Of a stretch of DNA of 64,000 nucleotides, positions 54,745 through 64,000 are shown one piece after another; within the stretch, counting starts at the first letter, position 1; every line of letters starts with the position of its first letter. Made by a program: the position numbers and the translations under genes. Origin of the DNA: Clostridia bacterium. Lineage in GTDB: Bacteria > Bacillota > Clostridia > UMGS1810. The notes under the pieces were generated by a model, which was not told the DNA's origin, made no database searches, and saw only the letters and a list, made by a program, of their open reading frames with translations. The stretch spans positions 62,001-126,000 of the forward strand of contig JAFVUE010000008.1 in assembly GCA_017502845.1 (NCBI GenBank), in the 5' to 3' direction.

Positions 54745-57474
54745 ATGGAATTCAGAATATTATCACTTAACGGAAACTGGGATATGGATTATGTGGAAGA
54801 AGCGTATATTTCAGATGAATTGCCCTTATTTGAAGGATATGAAATCAAAGATGCGGTTCCCGGTTACTGGGAGGATATGGAGGACAAGTTCAGCATTGCA
54901 CCTTTTGCTTCCCGTTTCGTTATCAACCCCGAATACACACCACTCTCATACCCTATTTCCACAACAGCCCCCGACACAAGATTACCCAATGTGATTGGTA
55001 ACTTCTTTTACAAAAGAACTTTCGACACAGATTTTGCAAAAGACACCGTTCTACATTTCGGTGGTGTACAAAACACTGTTTCCGTATGGATAAACGGAGT
55101 ATTCCTAGGAAGACACGAGGGTTACAGTTCGCCTTTTGATATGAAGATACCCGACGGATTGTTAAAACAAAAAGACAACACTATCGTAATGTCCGTATCA
55201 AACTTCCAGTTAAAGGGTTACGACGGACAGTTCGTATCCGGTCTTGCAGCACGTGCACTTACAGAAGGCACAGGCGGCATAACAGGAAATATAGAATTAA
55301 GAGAGTACACCTCCCCAATAAGAGATGTTGCAGTATTTATCGGGGAAGATTGCAAATCTGCAACTGTAAAAATCGAATCAACAGAAGATTGCCCGATAAG
55401 CTGGCAGATTATCGATGGAGATGATATTATCTTATCAGGTATATCCAACGGAGATTTCGAATTTTCTACAGAAAAAATGGAATTATGGAGTCCCGAATCG
55501 CCAAAGCTGTATACTCTCAGAATCAACTGTAATGGTAGCACAATTGATAGAAGATTCGGTGTACGCCGTTTAACCGTTGACGGAGTTAAATTAAAACTCA
55601 ACGGCAGACCTTATTATCTCCGTGGAGTGTGCGAGCATTATTCATACCCTTACACAATCCACAGCGATCACGACAAGGATTTTTATACAAAGATGGTTTC
55701 ATCATTCAAAGAACTTGGCTTCAACTTTGCCCGTTTCCACACCTGCGTTCCCGAAGAAGAGCTTATGCAGGTTGCAGATGAAATGGGATTACTGTTTCAG
55801 ATAGAATGTCCCGGAAACACACCATTTGAGCAATGGCCCGACATAGTGAGATTTTGCAGGCAGCATCCGTCGGTAGTTATCTACTGTTGCGGAAATGAGC
55901 TTATGCTCGATGCTCCTTTTATAGAATATTTAAGTGCTTTCGCAGATGAAGTTCACGAAAACACAGATGCTCTCTTCTCTCCGATGAGTGCACTCCGTGG
56001 CATTGAATACGGCAGAGAAGAATCTCAGCTTCATCCCGGTATGGTTGAAAAGCCTTTCAGGCACAATCCCGGAAGACTGGATCTTATCGAAAAATATTCC
56101 GATTTATACTCAAGCTACGCCAACGGATATTTAAGCTATGAATCACTCGATGCAGATCCCGAAATGCTCGACAGCTGGAGCGAGGTTTACAAAAAGCCAC
56201 GACTCAGCCACGAGATATGCATTGACGGCACTTACGCAGATCTTTCGCTTATAGAGAGATATCGTGGTACACGGTTTGAAAAAACTGATATGCTCACATC
56301 AATTGAACGCCATCTCAAAGAAAGCGGTGTTCTGCACAAGGCACAGTTGTATTTTGAAAATTCCAGCCAATGGCAGAGACGCGTCCGCAAATACTGCTTT
56401 GAAGCTACAAGAATGTGCGATACAATAGTGGGTTACGATTTCCTCGGACCTATTGACACACACTGGCATACTTTCGGCTATGATGTTGAAATGATGAACG
56501 AGTTTTACGAGCTCAAGCCCGGAGAAACAGCAGAGAATGTATGGCGATACAACGGGGAAACGGTTCTCCTTACAAACCTGGGCAAGAGAGCAAACTTTAT
56601 CTGCGGGGAAAAACTTGAGTTTTCTGTATTCGCATCACACTATGGGGCGGAAAATCTTACAGGTGCAATTCTCAATGTAAAGCTCTTAACCGGCGATACA
56701 GTAATATCAGAATTTGATGTACCTGCAGAGGAAATAATCACAGGCAAGGTGGCGAAGATTGAGGATATCTGCATCACGCTCCCCCACACAGACAAAGCTG
56801 AGCAGATGACTCTGTGCACCACACTGAGTACAAATCGGAAGATTTGTGAAAATGTATGGGAACTTTATTTGTTCCCCGAAGCGAAGCTCTGCGAAAACGA
56901 CAACTTAATTATCTCTGATGGTCTTACGGCAGATGAACTCAAAAAACATCTTGCCGACGGAAAGGATGTAGTTCTTTTCGGAACAGAACCTTTCAAAGCA
57001 ATGGCTACCACATTCCGTATATCATTGGCAGGAAGAACTGCAGGCAACCTGGCAACAGTTATTAACCGCCACCCCATAACAGACACAATCCCCCACGAGG
57101 GATTCTGCGGATGGCAGTTTGCAAGTCTGATGGAGGGTGGAGCTGCCGTATGCTTTAAGGATGCAGGTATACCGTTCAACCCGATAATTGAGGTTGCGTC
57201 AACTCACAAGAATGTTATCCGTCAGGCGGCACTCTTTGAATTCAAAGTGCTGAACGGACGGCTTATAGTATGCAGTTTTGACTTAAAAGACGGTGATGCA
57301 GCAGCAAAATGGTTGAAATCACAGATAACATTCTATGCGGCAAGTGATAAATTCAACCCTGCAGATACTATCAGCGAATCACAGCTTGATGCCCTCATCA
57401 ACAGCGATGTGGAAATAATTGAGGGAAACAAAAATTTTGCATTCAATGCAAACGACAAAGCCGCAACAAGATAA
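54745..57474 (+). CDS. Glycoside hydrolase family 2 protein
   Basis: A 909-residue GH2 enzyme. The order is jelly-roll sugar-binding domain (FHFGGVQNTVSVWINGVFLGR-like region near 110-130), immunoglobulin-like domain, TIM barrel from about residue 290 (LNGRPYYLRGVCEHY, NFARFHTCVPE), then extra C-terminal beta domains. The probable acid/base is E385 in CGNEL and the nucleophile E490 in RLSHEICIDG. There is no signal peptide, so it acts in the cytoplasm. Beta-galactosidase, beta-glucuronidase or beta-mannosidase activity cannot be told from sequence; glucuronidase would fit the uronate theme, but that is only an idea. AACGGAGGTTGCACC lies before the ATG region. Confidence 0.85.
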   Translation: MEFRILSLNGNWDMDYVEEAYISDELPLFEGYEIKDAVPGYWEDMEDKFSIAPFASRFVINPEYTPLSYPISTTAPDTRLPNVIGNFFYKRTFDTDFAKDTVLHFGGVQNTVSVWINGVFLGRHEGYSSPFDMKIPDGLLKQKDNTIVMSVSNFQLKGYDGQFVSGLAARALTEGTGGITGNIELREYTSPIRDVAVFIGEDCKSATVKIESTEDCPISWQIIDGDDIILSGISNGDFEFSTEKMELWSPESPKLYTLRINCNGSTIDRRFGVRRLTVDGVKLKLNGRPYYLRGVCEHYSYPYTIHSDHDKDFYTKMVSSFKELGFNFARFHTCVPEEELMQVADEMGLLFQIECPGNTPFEQWPDIVRFCRQHPSVVIYCCGNELMLDAPFIEYLSAFADEVHENTDALFSPMSALRGIEYGREESQLHPGMVEKPFRHNPGRLDLIEKYSDLYSSYANGYLSYESLDADPEMLDSWSEVYKKPRLSHEICIDGTYADLSLIERYRGTRFEKTDMLTSIERHLKESGVLHKAQLYFENSSQWQRRVRKYCFEATRMCDTIVGYDFLGPIDTHWHTFGYDVEMMNEFYELKPGETAENVWRYNGETVLLTNLGKRANFICGEKLEFSVFASHYGAENLTGAILNVKLLTGDTVISEFDVPAEEIITGKVAKIEDICITLPHTDKAEQMTLCTTLSTNRKICENVWELYLFPEAKLCENDNLIISDGLTADELKKHLADGKDVVLFGTEPFKAMATTFRISLAGRTAGNLATVINRHPITDTIPHEGFCGWQFASLMEGGAAVCFKDAGIPFNPIIEVASTHKNVIRQAALFEFKVLNGRLIVCSFDLKDGDAAAKWLKSQITFYAASDKFNPADTISESQLDALINSDVEIIEGNKNFAFNANDKAATR

Positions 57475-57493
57475 AAAGAAAAGAGGGATTAAT

Positions 57494-58879
57494 TTGCGCA
57501 AACTGATAACGACGGTTATTGTACTGTTATTGATTTTAACATGCCACACAACAATATATGCGGAAAGTGAAGGGATTGACACTGTTAAGGTGGGACTTTT
57601 CTATGGCTCTACCGCCAAAAGCAGTGTTGAAATAACTTCTGCTGATGGATTCCTTATGGGTTACGAGGAAGACGGCGAATTTATCGAAGACGGTGTTCTC
57701 GAAGAAAGCGAAGTTACAGTATGCACCGGGGACGAAAATACAGTTGAAATCGGTTCATACATATATGATGCCGATGCGTTCCCCACGCTCTACCCCGTTG
57801 AGGGAACAATTAAAGTAGACGGTGTGGAATACCGCGGCGGTGTACAGTTCAAACGTATAGGCGGCGGAAATCTTACGGTTATCAATGTGGTTAATATGGA
57901 AGAGTACTTATACAGCGTTATAGGCAAGGAAATGAGCCCGAGCTGGAACATTGAGGCGCTCAAAGCACAGGCAGTCTGTGCAAGGGGCTTTGCCATCAGC
58001 AACAGAAATAAATTTGAAAAATACGGATTCAATCTCGACACCACAACCACAAGTCAGGTGTACAAAGGGGTTTCCGTTGAAACAGAAAGCACACGCAGAG
58101 CCGCAGAGGAAACTGCAGGTCAGGTGCTTATGCACGACGGTGAAATAATTCAGTCGATATACTGTGCATCCATGGGCGGCGCTTCTGCCAATGCAAAGGA
58201 TGTATGGGGCGGAAGTTATCCATACCTTGTAAGCGTTACGGACCCATATGAAAACCCCGATGAGGCAACACGTTACAGTTGGAGTATAACACTTACTGCA
58301 GACGATATTGAAGATTGTCTTGCAGATTCAGGTGTAGACATCGGCGACATTCTGGACGTTGAGATTGTAGATCAGGATGCGGCAGGTTATGTGCTTGAAC
58401 TTAAATTCACAGGTACAGACGGCACTCACACAGTTAAGAGAAGCAGTTGCCGCGGAGTATTCGGCGGTAAGATTCATTCACAGAGATACAACATTATCAC
58501 AAACGACGAAGATGAGGAAATCAAAAATAACTTTATACGGCACATCCCCTCTGCTCAGGAATTTCCCTTCATCGCTACGGCAGAAGATATTGAAAAACCA
58601 AAAAAGATAAAATCAACATCTATTTCAAAGGTTACATTCAAACCCTATACACCGCCCAAAAAAGCAACCACAAGAAAACCCGTTGCTGACGGCGAATATA
58701 TATTCGAGGGACACGGTTGGGGACACGGTGTAGGTATGAGTCAATGGGGTGCAAAAGCCATGGCTGATCAGGGATTTACATACGAAGATATCCTCACATT
58801 CTACTACACAGATACATACCTTGAAACAGTATACTCCCCCGAAGAAATCGTGGAAGATATCACAGACATAGAAGAGTAA
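57494..58879 (+). CDS. SpoIID/LytB domain protein
   Basis: A SpoIID/LytB-type protein of 461 residues. SpoIID is a lytic transglycosylase that helps the mother cell engulf the forespore; LytB homologues act on vegetative amidases. I take the TTG at 57494 (AGAGGG upstream), which gives the signal peptide [17 protein letters not shown]. The open frame runs back to 57419 inside the GH2 gene. The core reads [20 protein letters not shown] then [15 protein letters not shown]. The C-terminal end has [20 protein letters not shown]. It is longer than Bacillus SpoIID (~340), with an added N-terminal domain, so it may not be the true spoIID. Confidence 0.88.
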   Translation: MRKLITTVIVLLLILTCHTTIYAESEGIDTVKVGLFYGSTAKSSVEITSADGFLMGYEEDGEFIEDGVLEESEVTVCTGDENTVEIGSYIYDADAFPTLYPVEGTIKVDGVEYRGGVQFKRIGGGNLTVINVVNMEEYLYSVIGKEMSPSWNIEALKAQAVCARGFAISNRNKFEKYGFNLDTTTTSQVYKGVSVETESTRRAAEETAGQVLMHDGEIIQSIYCASMGGASANAKDVWGGSYPYLVSVTDPYENPDEATRYSWSITLTADDIEDCLADSGVDIGDILDVEIVDQDAAGYVLELKFTGTDGTHTVKRSSCRGVFGGKIHSQRYNIITNDEDEEIKNNFIRHIPSAQEFPFIATAEDIEKPKKIKSTSISKVTFKPYTPPKKATTRKPVADGEYIFEGHGWGHGVGMSQWGAKAMADQGFTYEDILTFYYTDTYLETVYSPEEIVEDITDIEE

Positions 58880-58896
58880 GAAACGGAGAGAAAATA

Positions 58897-59922
58897 TTGA
58901 AGACATCGGATTTTTACTATGATTTACCGCCTGAACTTATAGCACAGACACCTCTTGCGGACAGAAGTTCATCACGGCTTTTAGTTCTCGGAAAAGAAAC
59001 GGGAACCATAGAGCATAAGCATTTTTACGATATAGTTGATATGCTTGGCGAAGGCGATTGCCTTGTGCTTAATGACACCCGTGTACTCCCTGCCAGACTT
59101 TACGGAGAAAAAGAAGGTACAGGCGGAAAGATAGAATTCCTCCTATTAAACCGTATTGACAAGGACAGGTGGGAGGTTATACTCAAACCCGGAAAGAAAG
59201 CAAAACCCGGTGCGAAGTTCGTATTCGGCGGAGGCCTCTTAAAAGCAGAGATAATAGAATCTGTCAATGACGGCAACAGAATAGTGGAATTTTCCTACGA
59301 CGGAGTTTTTGAAAACATTCTCGACGAACTCGGAGAGATGCCTCTCCCACCATACATCACAGAGAAACTCAAAGACAGAGAAAGATACCAAACTGTTTAT
59401 TCAAAACATGAGGGTTCTGCTGCAGCGCCTACAGCGGGATTGCATTTCACAGAAGAACTCCTTAAAAAAATTGCCGACAAAGGCGTGAAGATTGCATACG
59501 TTACTCTCCACGTAGGGCTCGGAACATTCCGCCCCGTAAAGGTTGACGATGTGGAAAACCACAAGATGCATTCGGAATTTTATATAATAACAGAAGAAAC
59601 TGCAAACATTATAAACGAAACAAAGAAAAATGGTGGCAGAGTGATTTCTGTGGGCACAACATCAACAAGAGTTGTTGAAACTGTTGCTGACGAAAATGGA
59701 CACCTTACCGCTCAGACCGGCTGGACAGATATATTCATCTACCCCCCATACAAATTCAAAGCAATAGATGCACTTATCACAAATTTCCATCTGCCCGAAT
59801 CAACACTCCTTATGCTTGTAAGTTCCCTTGCGGGATATGACAACATAAAGAATGCCTACGAAGAAGCAGTTAAAGAACGATACCGTTTCTTCAGTTTCGG
59901 AGACGCAATGTTCATACGGTAA
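58897..59922 (+). CDS. queA: S-adenosylmethionine:tRNA ribosyltransferase-isomerase
   Basis: QueA moves the ribosyl part of SAM to preQ1-modified tRNA to make epoxyqueuosine. The 341 residues begin at a TTG (58897) with ACGGAGAG upstream and read [20 protein letters not shown]. Conserved segments are [47 protein letters not shown] and [19 protein letters not shown]. The next gene is tgt, which installs preQ1, so the pair makes queuosine precursors. The gene begins 17 bases after the spoIID-like gene. Confidence 0.96.
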   Translation: MKTSDFYYDLPPELIAQTPLADRSSSRLLVLGKETGTIEHKHFYDIVDMLGEGDCLVLNDTRVLPARLYGEKEGTGGKIEFLLLNRIDKDRWEVILKPGKKAKPGAKFVFGGGLLKAEIIESVNDGNRIVEFSYDGVFENILDELGEMPLPPYITEKLKDRERYQTVYSKHEGSAAAPTAGLHFTEELLKKIADKGVKIAYVTLHVGLGTFRPVKVDDVENHKMHSEFYIITEETANIINETKKNGGRVISVGTTSTRVVETVADENGHLTAQTGWTDIFIYPPYKFKAIDALITNFHLPESTLLMLVSSLAGYDNIKNAYEEAVKERYRFFSFGDAMFIR

Positions 59923-59951
59923 CCGTATGAACCAACTAATAAGTAATAGTT

Positions 59952-61198
<1,247 letters not shown>

Positions 61199-61200
61199 AA

Positions 61201-61226
61201 AAAAGCGGTGATTTCTCACCGCTTTT
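61201..61226. terminator. Bidirectional terminator after tgt
   Basis: A perfect 11-bp stem AAAAGCGGTGA / TCACCGCTTTT with loop TTTC, T-rich on one side and A-rich on the other, between convergent tgt and the copper-amine-oxidase-like gene. Confidence 0.88.
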
Positions 61227-61234
61227 TAGTTTGA

Positions 61235-63112
61235 TTATTTTGTACCGAGTGTCGCCAGTATACTTAAAACTTCTTGTCTGTTATTTTCAGAATATCCCAA
61301 TTCGCCATAACCTACAACAAACAGGTATGTATGTTTATTCTTTACAGTTGCAAACATCTGAGTATAACTGATCTCTCCATTCTCATCCACTTCTCTTGCC
61401 GTGAATGTCATATATGAAAGGTCTCCCGCTTTTTTCTCGGCGGTATGCACTATAATTGTAACATTATCGACCTTCTCCATTTCCTTCTCACTGTTTTTCA
61501 TTTCAGTTCTGAGTGCAGAAAAATTGTCGGGTGAATTTAATTCCTGCGCAACTATAATGCCGTAATCCGCAACGTAAGTCTTCTGACTTCCGTCACCGCC
61601 TTCAAGGTAGTTGTTGGGAATCTCCACAGTCATTCCTCCTACCTTTGATTTTACCTTTCCTGTAGCTTCATTATCATCTCTGATAAGGATACCAATCTCG
61701 GAAGAATCAAGTTTATCAGCTTTGATACTGTTGATTATTCTTGTAACGTATTCTTCGTAGTTCTCCACGGGAAGTTTCAGAGATACAGATATGTTATATA
61801 CATAATCGCCTACTTCAAAGAATACATCACGGCCATATTCTTCACCTTTTTCCTCGTATTTGAAGATCCAGTTGTATTCATACGCAGTAAATCCGTCGTA
61901 TTCTCTCGAAACTACGCCTTCGCTGTAAGTGGCAATCTTTTCATTGATGACAGTTTTATTATGCAGATAATCCTTATTCGCCATGAATTCGGCGCCATTA
62001 TCTCCATCCTTGGAATAGATTGTTAAATGTATTTCGCTGATATAATCATCCTTATCCAGTGAGACAAACTCGAATAAGTTTTCTATATCCTCGGAGCTCG
62101 ACATGAAATAATTCTCGGGAACATCGAAAGAAATCTTCATCTTTTCGTTTTCATATCTTCTGAATCCGTCTTTTACATTTGATAAGTCGTAAACATCCTC
62201 TACATTAAATTTACAAGCAAATGTAGACATTATACGCATATATTCATCCTTGTTCTCATTAGTTACTTCGAACGAACCATAAAGACGATATACATATTTG
62301 TTTGTCTGTATCGCAATCATATTCACGACTTCGTTTTTATCCTTCGCCTGAATATGCATTGTTCTGGCATTTGGGTTAGTCGTGTTTTTATCCGCTTTAA
62401 CCAATGTATATCCGCTGCCTGTAACCTGTGCTTTTGTATTATTGAAAAATTGCTCAAAATCAAATTCGTCGTCAAGCAAATCAATTACAATATTGAAGTA
62501 ATTGTTATCATCTGCGCTGAAATATGTAACACCACCGTCAAAATCGCGGTCCTCCATAACCATATCTTTGGGGTTTTCCATAGACCAGTTATAGTAGCTG
62601 TCGCCTATGTTTTTATTGCTTACTGCACCCTCTACTGTAGTAGAATTTGCAGAAGCACCCTTGGTTACAGTTATCTGTTTGGTGTCATTGTCATAAGAAA
62701 CCTCTGCCCCGAAGGTTTCGGACAAAAAGCGCAGGGGAACAAATGTAAATCCTGTATCTGTAAGTTCGGGTGCAGAAAGGAGTTTCTCTGCTTTGCCGTT
62801 TACTTCTGCAATGGGGTTATCTATCTGAAGAATAACTTTTACATCGGGATATGTAAGTGTAACTGTCTTTGTAGTGCCGTCCCAGTCAACGTCAGCACCG
62901 AATGCTTCTGTGATAACTCTTACGGGCACGAGAGTAACGCCCTCGCCGACAACATAGGGTTTTTCAACGGTAACGGGTGTTCCGTTTATTGTGAGTGTTT
63001 CATCGCCTACGCAGAAACTGATCTCAACATCTCCCGCTTCTGCCATAACTGTTGTTACACATATAATCATTACTACAGCAAATACTGTGATGACTTTCAA
63101 AATGTTTTTCAT
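61235..63112 (-). CDS. Secreted protein with copper-amine-oxidase N-terminal-like domains
   Basis: A 625-residue exported protein from the ATG at 63112 (AAAGGAG ten bases upstream; the ATG at 63121 touches it). The signal peptide is KNILKVITVFAVVMIICVTT ending near MAEA. Two copies of the amine-oxidase stalk-like repeat follow: TLVPVRVITEAFGADVDWDG and FTFVPLRFLSETFGAEVSYD. The rest (~170-625) has repeated beta-rich modules with no family I know (YNWIFKYEEKGEEYGRDVFF). The stalk domain is common in clostridial wall proteins and has no oxidase activity. It is 7 bases after the HtrA gene stop, so the two are in one operon. Confidence 0.85.
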   Translation of the reverse strand: MKNILKVITVFAVVMIICVTTVMAEAGDVEISFCVGDETLTINGTPVTVEKPYVVGEGVTLVPVRVITEAFGADVDWDGTTKTVTLTYPDVKVILQIDNPIAEVNGKAEKLLSAPELTDTGFTFVPLRFLSETFGAEVSYDNDTKQITVTKGASANSTTVEGAVSNKNIGDSYYNWSMENPKDMVMEDRDFDGGVTYFSADDNNYFNIVIDLLDDEFDFEQFFNNTKAQVTGSGYTLVKADKNTTNPNARTMHIQAKDKNEVVNMIAIQTNKYVYRLYGSFEVTNENKDEYMRIMSTFACKFNVEDVYDLSNVKDGFRRYENEKMKISFDVPENYFMSSSEDIENLFEFVSLDKDDYISEIHLTIYSKDGDNGAEFMANKDYLHNKTVINEKIATYSEGVVSREYDGFTAYEYNWIFKYEEKGEEYGRDVFFEVGDYVYNISVSLKLPVENYEEYVTRIINSIKADKLDSSEIGILIRDDNEATGKVKSKVGGMTVEIPNNYLEGGDGSQKTYVADYGIIVAQELNSPDNFSALRTEMKNSEKEMEKVDNVTIIVHTAEKKAGDLSYMTFTAREVDENGEISYTQMFATVKNKHTYLFVVGYGELGYSENNRQEVLSILATLGTK

Positions 63113-63128
63113 ATTTGTCATTCTCCTT

Positions 63129-64000
63129 TTAGCATTCTACGTTTATTCTTATATTTGATCCATTACGGGTTATACCTATATCAAGGGTTTGACCGTTGTA
63201 TGTATCCTTGATTGCCTCGTTCCAGTCAGCAATGCTACGAACCTCTATACCGTTCACATCGGTTATCACATCCCCGACTTTAAGCAACGGATTGGATGTA
63301 ATCTTTACGGTAATTCCTTTTTTGGTGGGCAATCCGATTTTTGCTTCCCATGATTGCTCTAAAGTCACATTAAGTTGTGGACGCATAACTCGGCCGTACC
63401 TCTCGTACTGAGTTATCACATACTGGACAGTATCAACAGGAACGGCAAACGCCATATTGTCAATAGCCACACTTGCGTACTTTGATGAATTGATGCCTAT
63501 CAGTTCGCCTTTTGTATTAAGCAGCGGCCCACCGGAATTTCCGGGGTTGACTGTTGCATCGGTCTGTATAAGTTTATAATATGAATCAGAAAGTGCCACA
63601 TCGTTTCCGCAGACAATACCTTTTGTAACGGTATTTCTCATAGACATTGAAATAGGTGTTCCTATTGCAATTGCAGTTTTCCCTGAAAGGATTGTGTTTT
63701 TATCTGCCATTGCAATGGGTTTCAGCCCGATTTTATCAATTTTGACTATCGCAAGGTCTGCTTCCTTATCACTATAGAGAACAACACCTGGAAGCATTGT
63801 TCCGTCATTGAGAACTACTGTGAGATTTCTCAAATCTTCTACTACGTGAGCATTGGTTATGATATATCCGTTACTTGAATATATAACGCCGCTTCCGTGT
63901 ACCGTTGGATTATTATATCCGCTTGTTCCGCCGGTGGAATTATAATTACCGATTATGCTCACAACACTGGAACTAACATCCGAAACGAGCTGAGCGATCA
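63129..64000 (-). CDS. HtrA/DegP-type serine protease, cut by the window edge
   Basis: The frame runs without a start to the window end, reading IAQLVSDVSSSVVSIIG at the visible N-terminus, which matches the start of the HtrA protease domain. Visible catalytic residues are the His in ITNAHVVEDL, the Asp in SDKEADLAIVKI and the Ser in VNPGNSGGPLLNT. The protease domain is followed by a PDZ domain (ITSNPLLKVGDVITDVNGIE). The missing N-terminus would normally hold a signal or membrane anchor. HtrA proteases degrade misfolded exported proteins. It is upstream of the amine-oxidase-like gene and probably co-transcribed. Confidence 0.92.
   Translation of the reverse strand, partial: IAQLVSDVSSSVVSIIGNYNSTGGTSGYNNPTVHGSGVIYSSNGYIITNAHVVEDLRNLTVVLNDGTMLPGVVLYSDKEADLAIVKIDKIGLKPIAMADKNTILSGKTAIAIGTPISMSMRNTVTKGIVCGNDVALSDSYYKLIQTDATVNPGNSGGPLLNTKGELIGINSSKYASVAIDNMAFAVPVDTVQYVITQYERYGRVMRPQLNVTLEQSWEAKIGLPTKKGITVKITSNPLLKVGDVITDVNGIEVRSIADWNEAIKDTYNGQTLDIGITRNGSNIRINVEC

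Noticed and set aside
57419-57493. Extension of the spoIID-like gene into the GH2 gene
   Set aside because: Overlaps GH2 by 56 bases and would bury the signal peptide; the TTG at 57494 has AGAGGG upstream.

Overview
The window looks like a chromosome segment from a spore-forming, Gram-positive member of the Clostridia, possibly a gut-type Oscillospiraceae-like lineage; that placement rests on gene content only. The main signs are spoIIE, a spoIID/lytB-type gene and lonB, the low-GC gene order DUF2232 - gdpP - rplI - dnaB, separate secD and secF, type III pantothenate kinase, ECF-type vitamin uptake, strong AGGAGG ribosome binding sites, GTG/TTG starts in several genes, and many sigma-A promoters with exact 17-bp spacers. 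I saw no rRNA, tRNA, CRISPR array, transposase or phage gene.

Layout. 1-10 kb: a truncated lipoprotein, then rpoC, rpoB and lonB on the minus strand. 10-20.8 kb, plus strand: c-di-AMP hydrolysis (gdpP), L9, replicative helicase, tilS, hpt, ftsH, coaX and an ECF substrate-binding membrane protein. Between the last two lies a 279-bp structured element with 23-bp terminal inverted repeats. 20.8-24.8 kb, minus: an ABC exporter, prmA, rsmE and a small membrane protein, divergent from spoIIE (25.0-27.4 kb, with a Spo0A box upstream). Then guaB (plus) and secDF (minus).

31.7-42.4 kb is the most unusual region. It is a minus-strand surface-polysaccharide locus of ten genes. It encodes UDP-glucose dehydrogenase, a UDP-glucuronate 4-epimerase, a sugar nucleotidyltransferase and a GHMP kinase that resembles plant galacturonokinase more than galactokinase. 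It also encodes an NTP_transf_5 protein, a CapA-like protein, a TupA-type ATP-grasp protein, a Wzy/O-antigen-ligase-type membrane protein, a GT4 glycosyltransferase and, first in the operon, a protein that matches the C-terminal domain of heparan-sulfate glucuronyl C5-epimerase. Together these suggest a uronic-acid-rich glycan, possibly with iduronate-type residues.

42.6-50.8 kb: a MATE transporter, MgtC-family protein, a lipoprotein, argH, an SGNH hydrolase, an unusual coiled-coil/DUF6273-like protein and an SH3-NlpC/P60 hydrolase. 50.8-54.6 kb, minus: a diaminopimelate/lysine operon (asd, dapA, dapB) followed by a stand-alone double-ACT protein and an RseC-like protein. 54.7-61.2 kb, plus: a GH2 glycosidase, spoIID-like gene, queA and tgt (queuosine). 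61.2-64 kb, minus: a copper-amine-oxidase-like surface protein and an HtrA-type protease cut by the window edge.

All positions, motifs and promoter spacings were read by eye. Family assignments come from motif recognition and remembered family sequences; no search was run.
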